DNA of 6,406 nucleotides from Serpens sp035306625 (GTDB lineage: Bacteria; Pseudomonadota; Gammaproteobacteria; Pseudomonadales; Pseudomonadaceae): positions 1 through 6,406 of the forward strand of contig DATGNS010000202.1 of assembly GCA_035306625.1 (NCBI GenBank), written 5' to 3'. Below the pieces are notes generated by a model. The model ran no database searches. It saw nothing but the letters and a program-made list of their open reading frames with translations, and was not told the origin of the DNA. Position 1 is the stretch's first letter, and every line of letters starts with the position of its first letter. Below are positions 6,321-6,406 of the stretch, one piece after another. The translations under genes were made by a program, and so were the position numbers.

Positions 6321-6406
6321 ACGGTGCCGCCCTCCGCAACACCAGTCGCTTCTCGTCGGCCGGTCTCCGGACTCATGACCCTGACGACTCCGCCTTCCCA
6401 GGAATG
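6320..6406 (-). promoter_or_regulatory. Cobalamin (AdoCbl-type) riboswitch aptamer, 3' part
   Basis: On the minus strand the leader reads TGGGAAGGCG (6400-6391), matching the conserved GGGAAGGCG segment. The B12 box AGTCCGGAGACCGGCC follows at 6373-6358, close to the consensus AGUCAGGAGACCUGCC, with the compensated C/G change expected of a paired element. After it comes a stem with a one-base bulge, GACTGGTG (6347-6340) with CACCGTC (6326-6320), closing a 13-nt loop that contains GCGGAGGGC. This is the likely P13 arm, whose loop in this class kisses the CCCGC loop L5. The 5' half of the aptamer, including L5, lies beyond the window at positions above 6406. It controls btuB directly and probably the whole btuBFCD transcript. 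Confidence 0.9.

Noticed and set aside
1..6406. Mobile element, CRISPR array, toxin-antitoxin or phage-defence genes
   Set aside because: I found no transposase, integrase, regularly spaced repeats or defence-type domains, and base composition and codon use are even across the window apart from a somewhat less GC-rich btuB.

Overview
The window reads as ordinary chromosomal DNA of a high-GC gammaproteobacterium, most likely Pseudomonas or a close relative. The reasons are the GC-rich third codon positions, a GTP cyclohydrolase II of Pseudomonas type, and a vitamin B12 uptake operon headed by a cobalamin riboswitch. I see no mobile element, CRISPR array, tRNA, rRNA or sign of recent transfer.

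Plus strand, left part (about 1-1683). The window opens inside a gene for a retropepsin-like (DTGA-type) aspartic protease, whose 5' end is missing. A short gap with a perfect TATAAT box follows. Next come ribA (GTP cyclohydrolase II, first step of riboflavin synthesis) and a small membrane protein of unknown function whose ATG overlaps the ribA stop by one base.

Convergent gap (1684-1806). This stretch separates the two opposing transcription units. It holds nested inverted repeats without T tracts, and an imperfect repeat of the btuD 3' end in a shifted frame.

Minus strand, right part (about 6406 down to 1807). The order of transcription is cobalamin riboswitch, btuB, btuF, btuC, btuD. BtuB is the TonB-dependent outer membrane receptor for corrinoids. 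BtuF is the periplasmic binding protein. BtuC is the inner membrane permease and BtuD its ATPase. Together they carry cobalamin from outside the cell to the cytoplasm. btuF, btuC and btuD overlap by 13 and 10 bases and are probably translationally coupled. btuB is set apart from btuF by 91 bases carrying two tandem perfect hairpins.

The most informative region is the btuB leader (6249-6406). Only the 3' part of the aptamer lies in the window. The expression platform is complete: a 10-bp hairpin buries the btuB Shine-Dalgarno, and an upstream aptamer segment can form a competing 9-bp pairing that would partly open it. This fits a translational OFF switch for B12. I found no previously undescribed system; the genes are familiar, and the points of interest are regulatory RNA structures.
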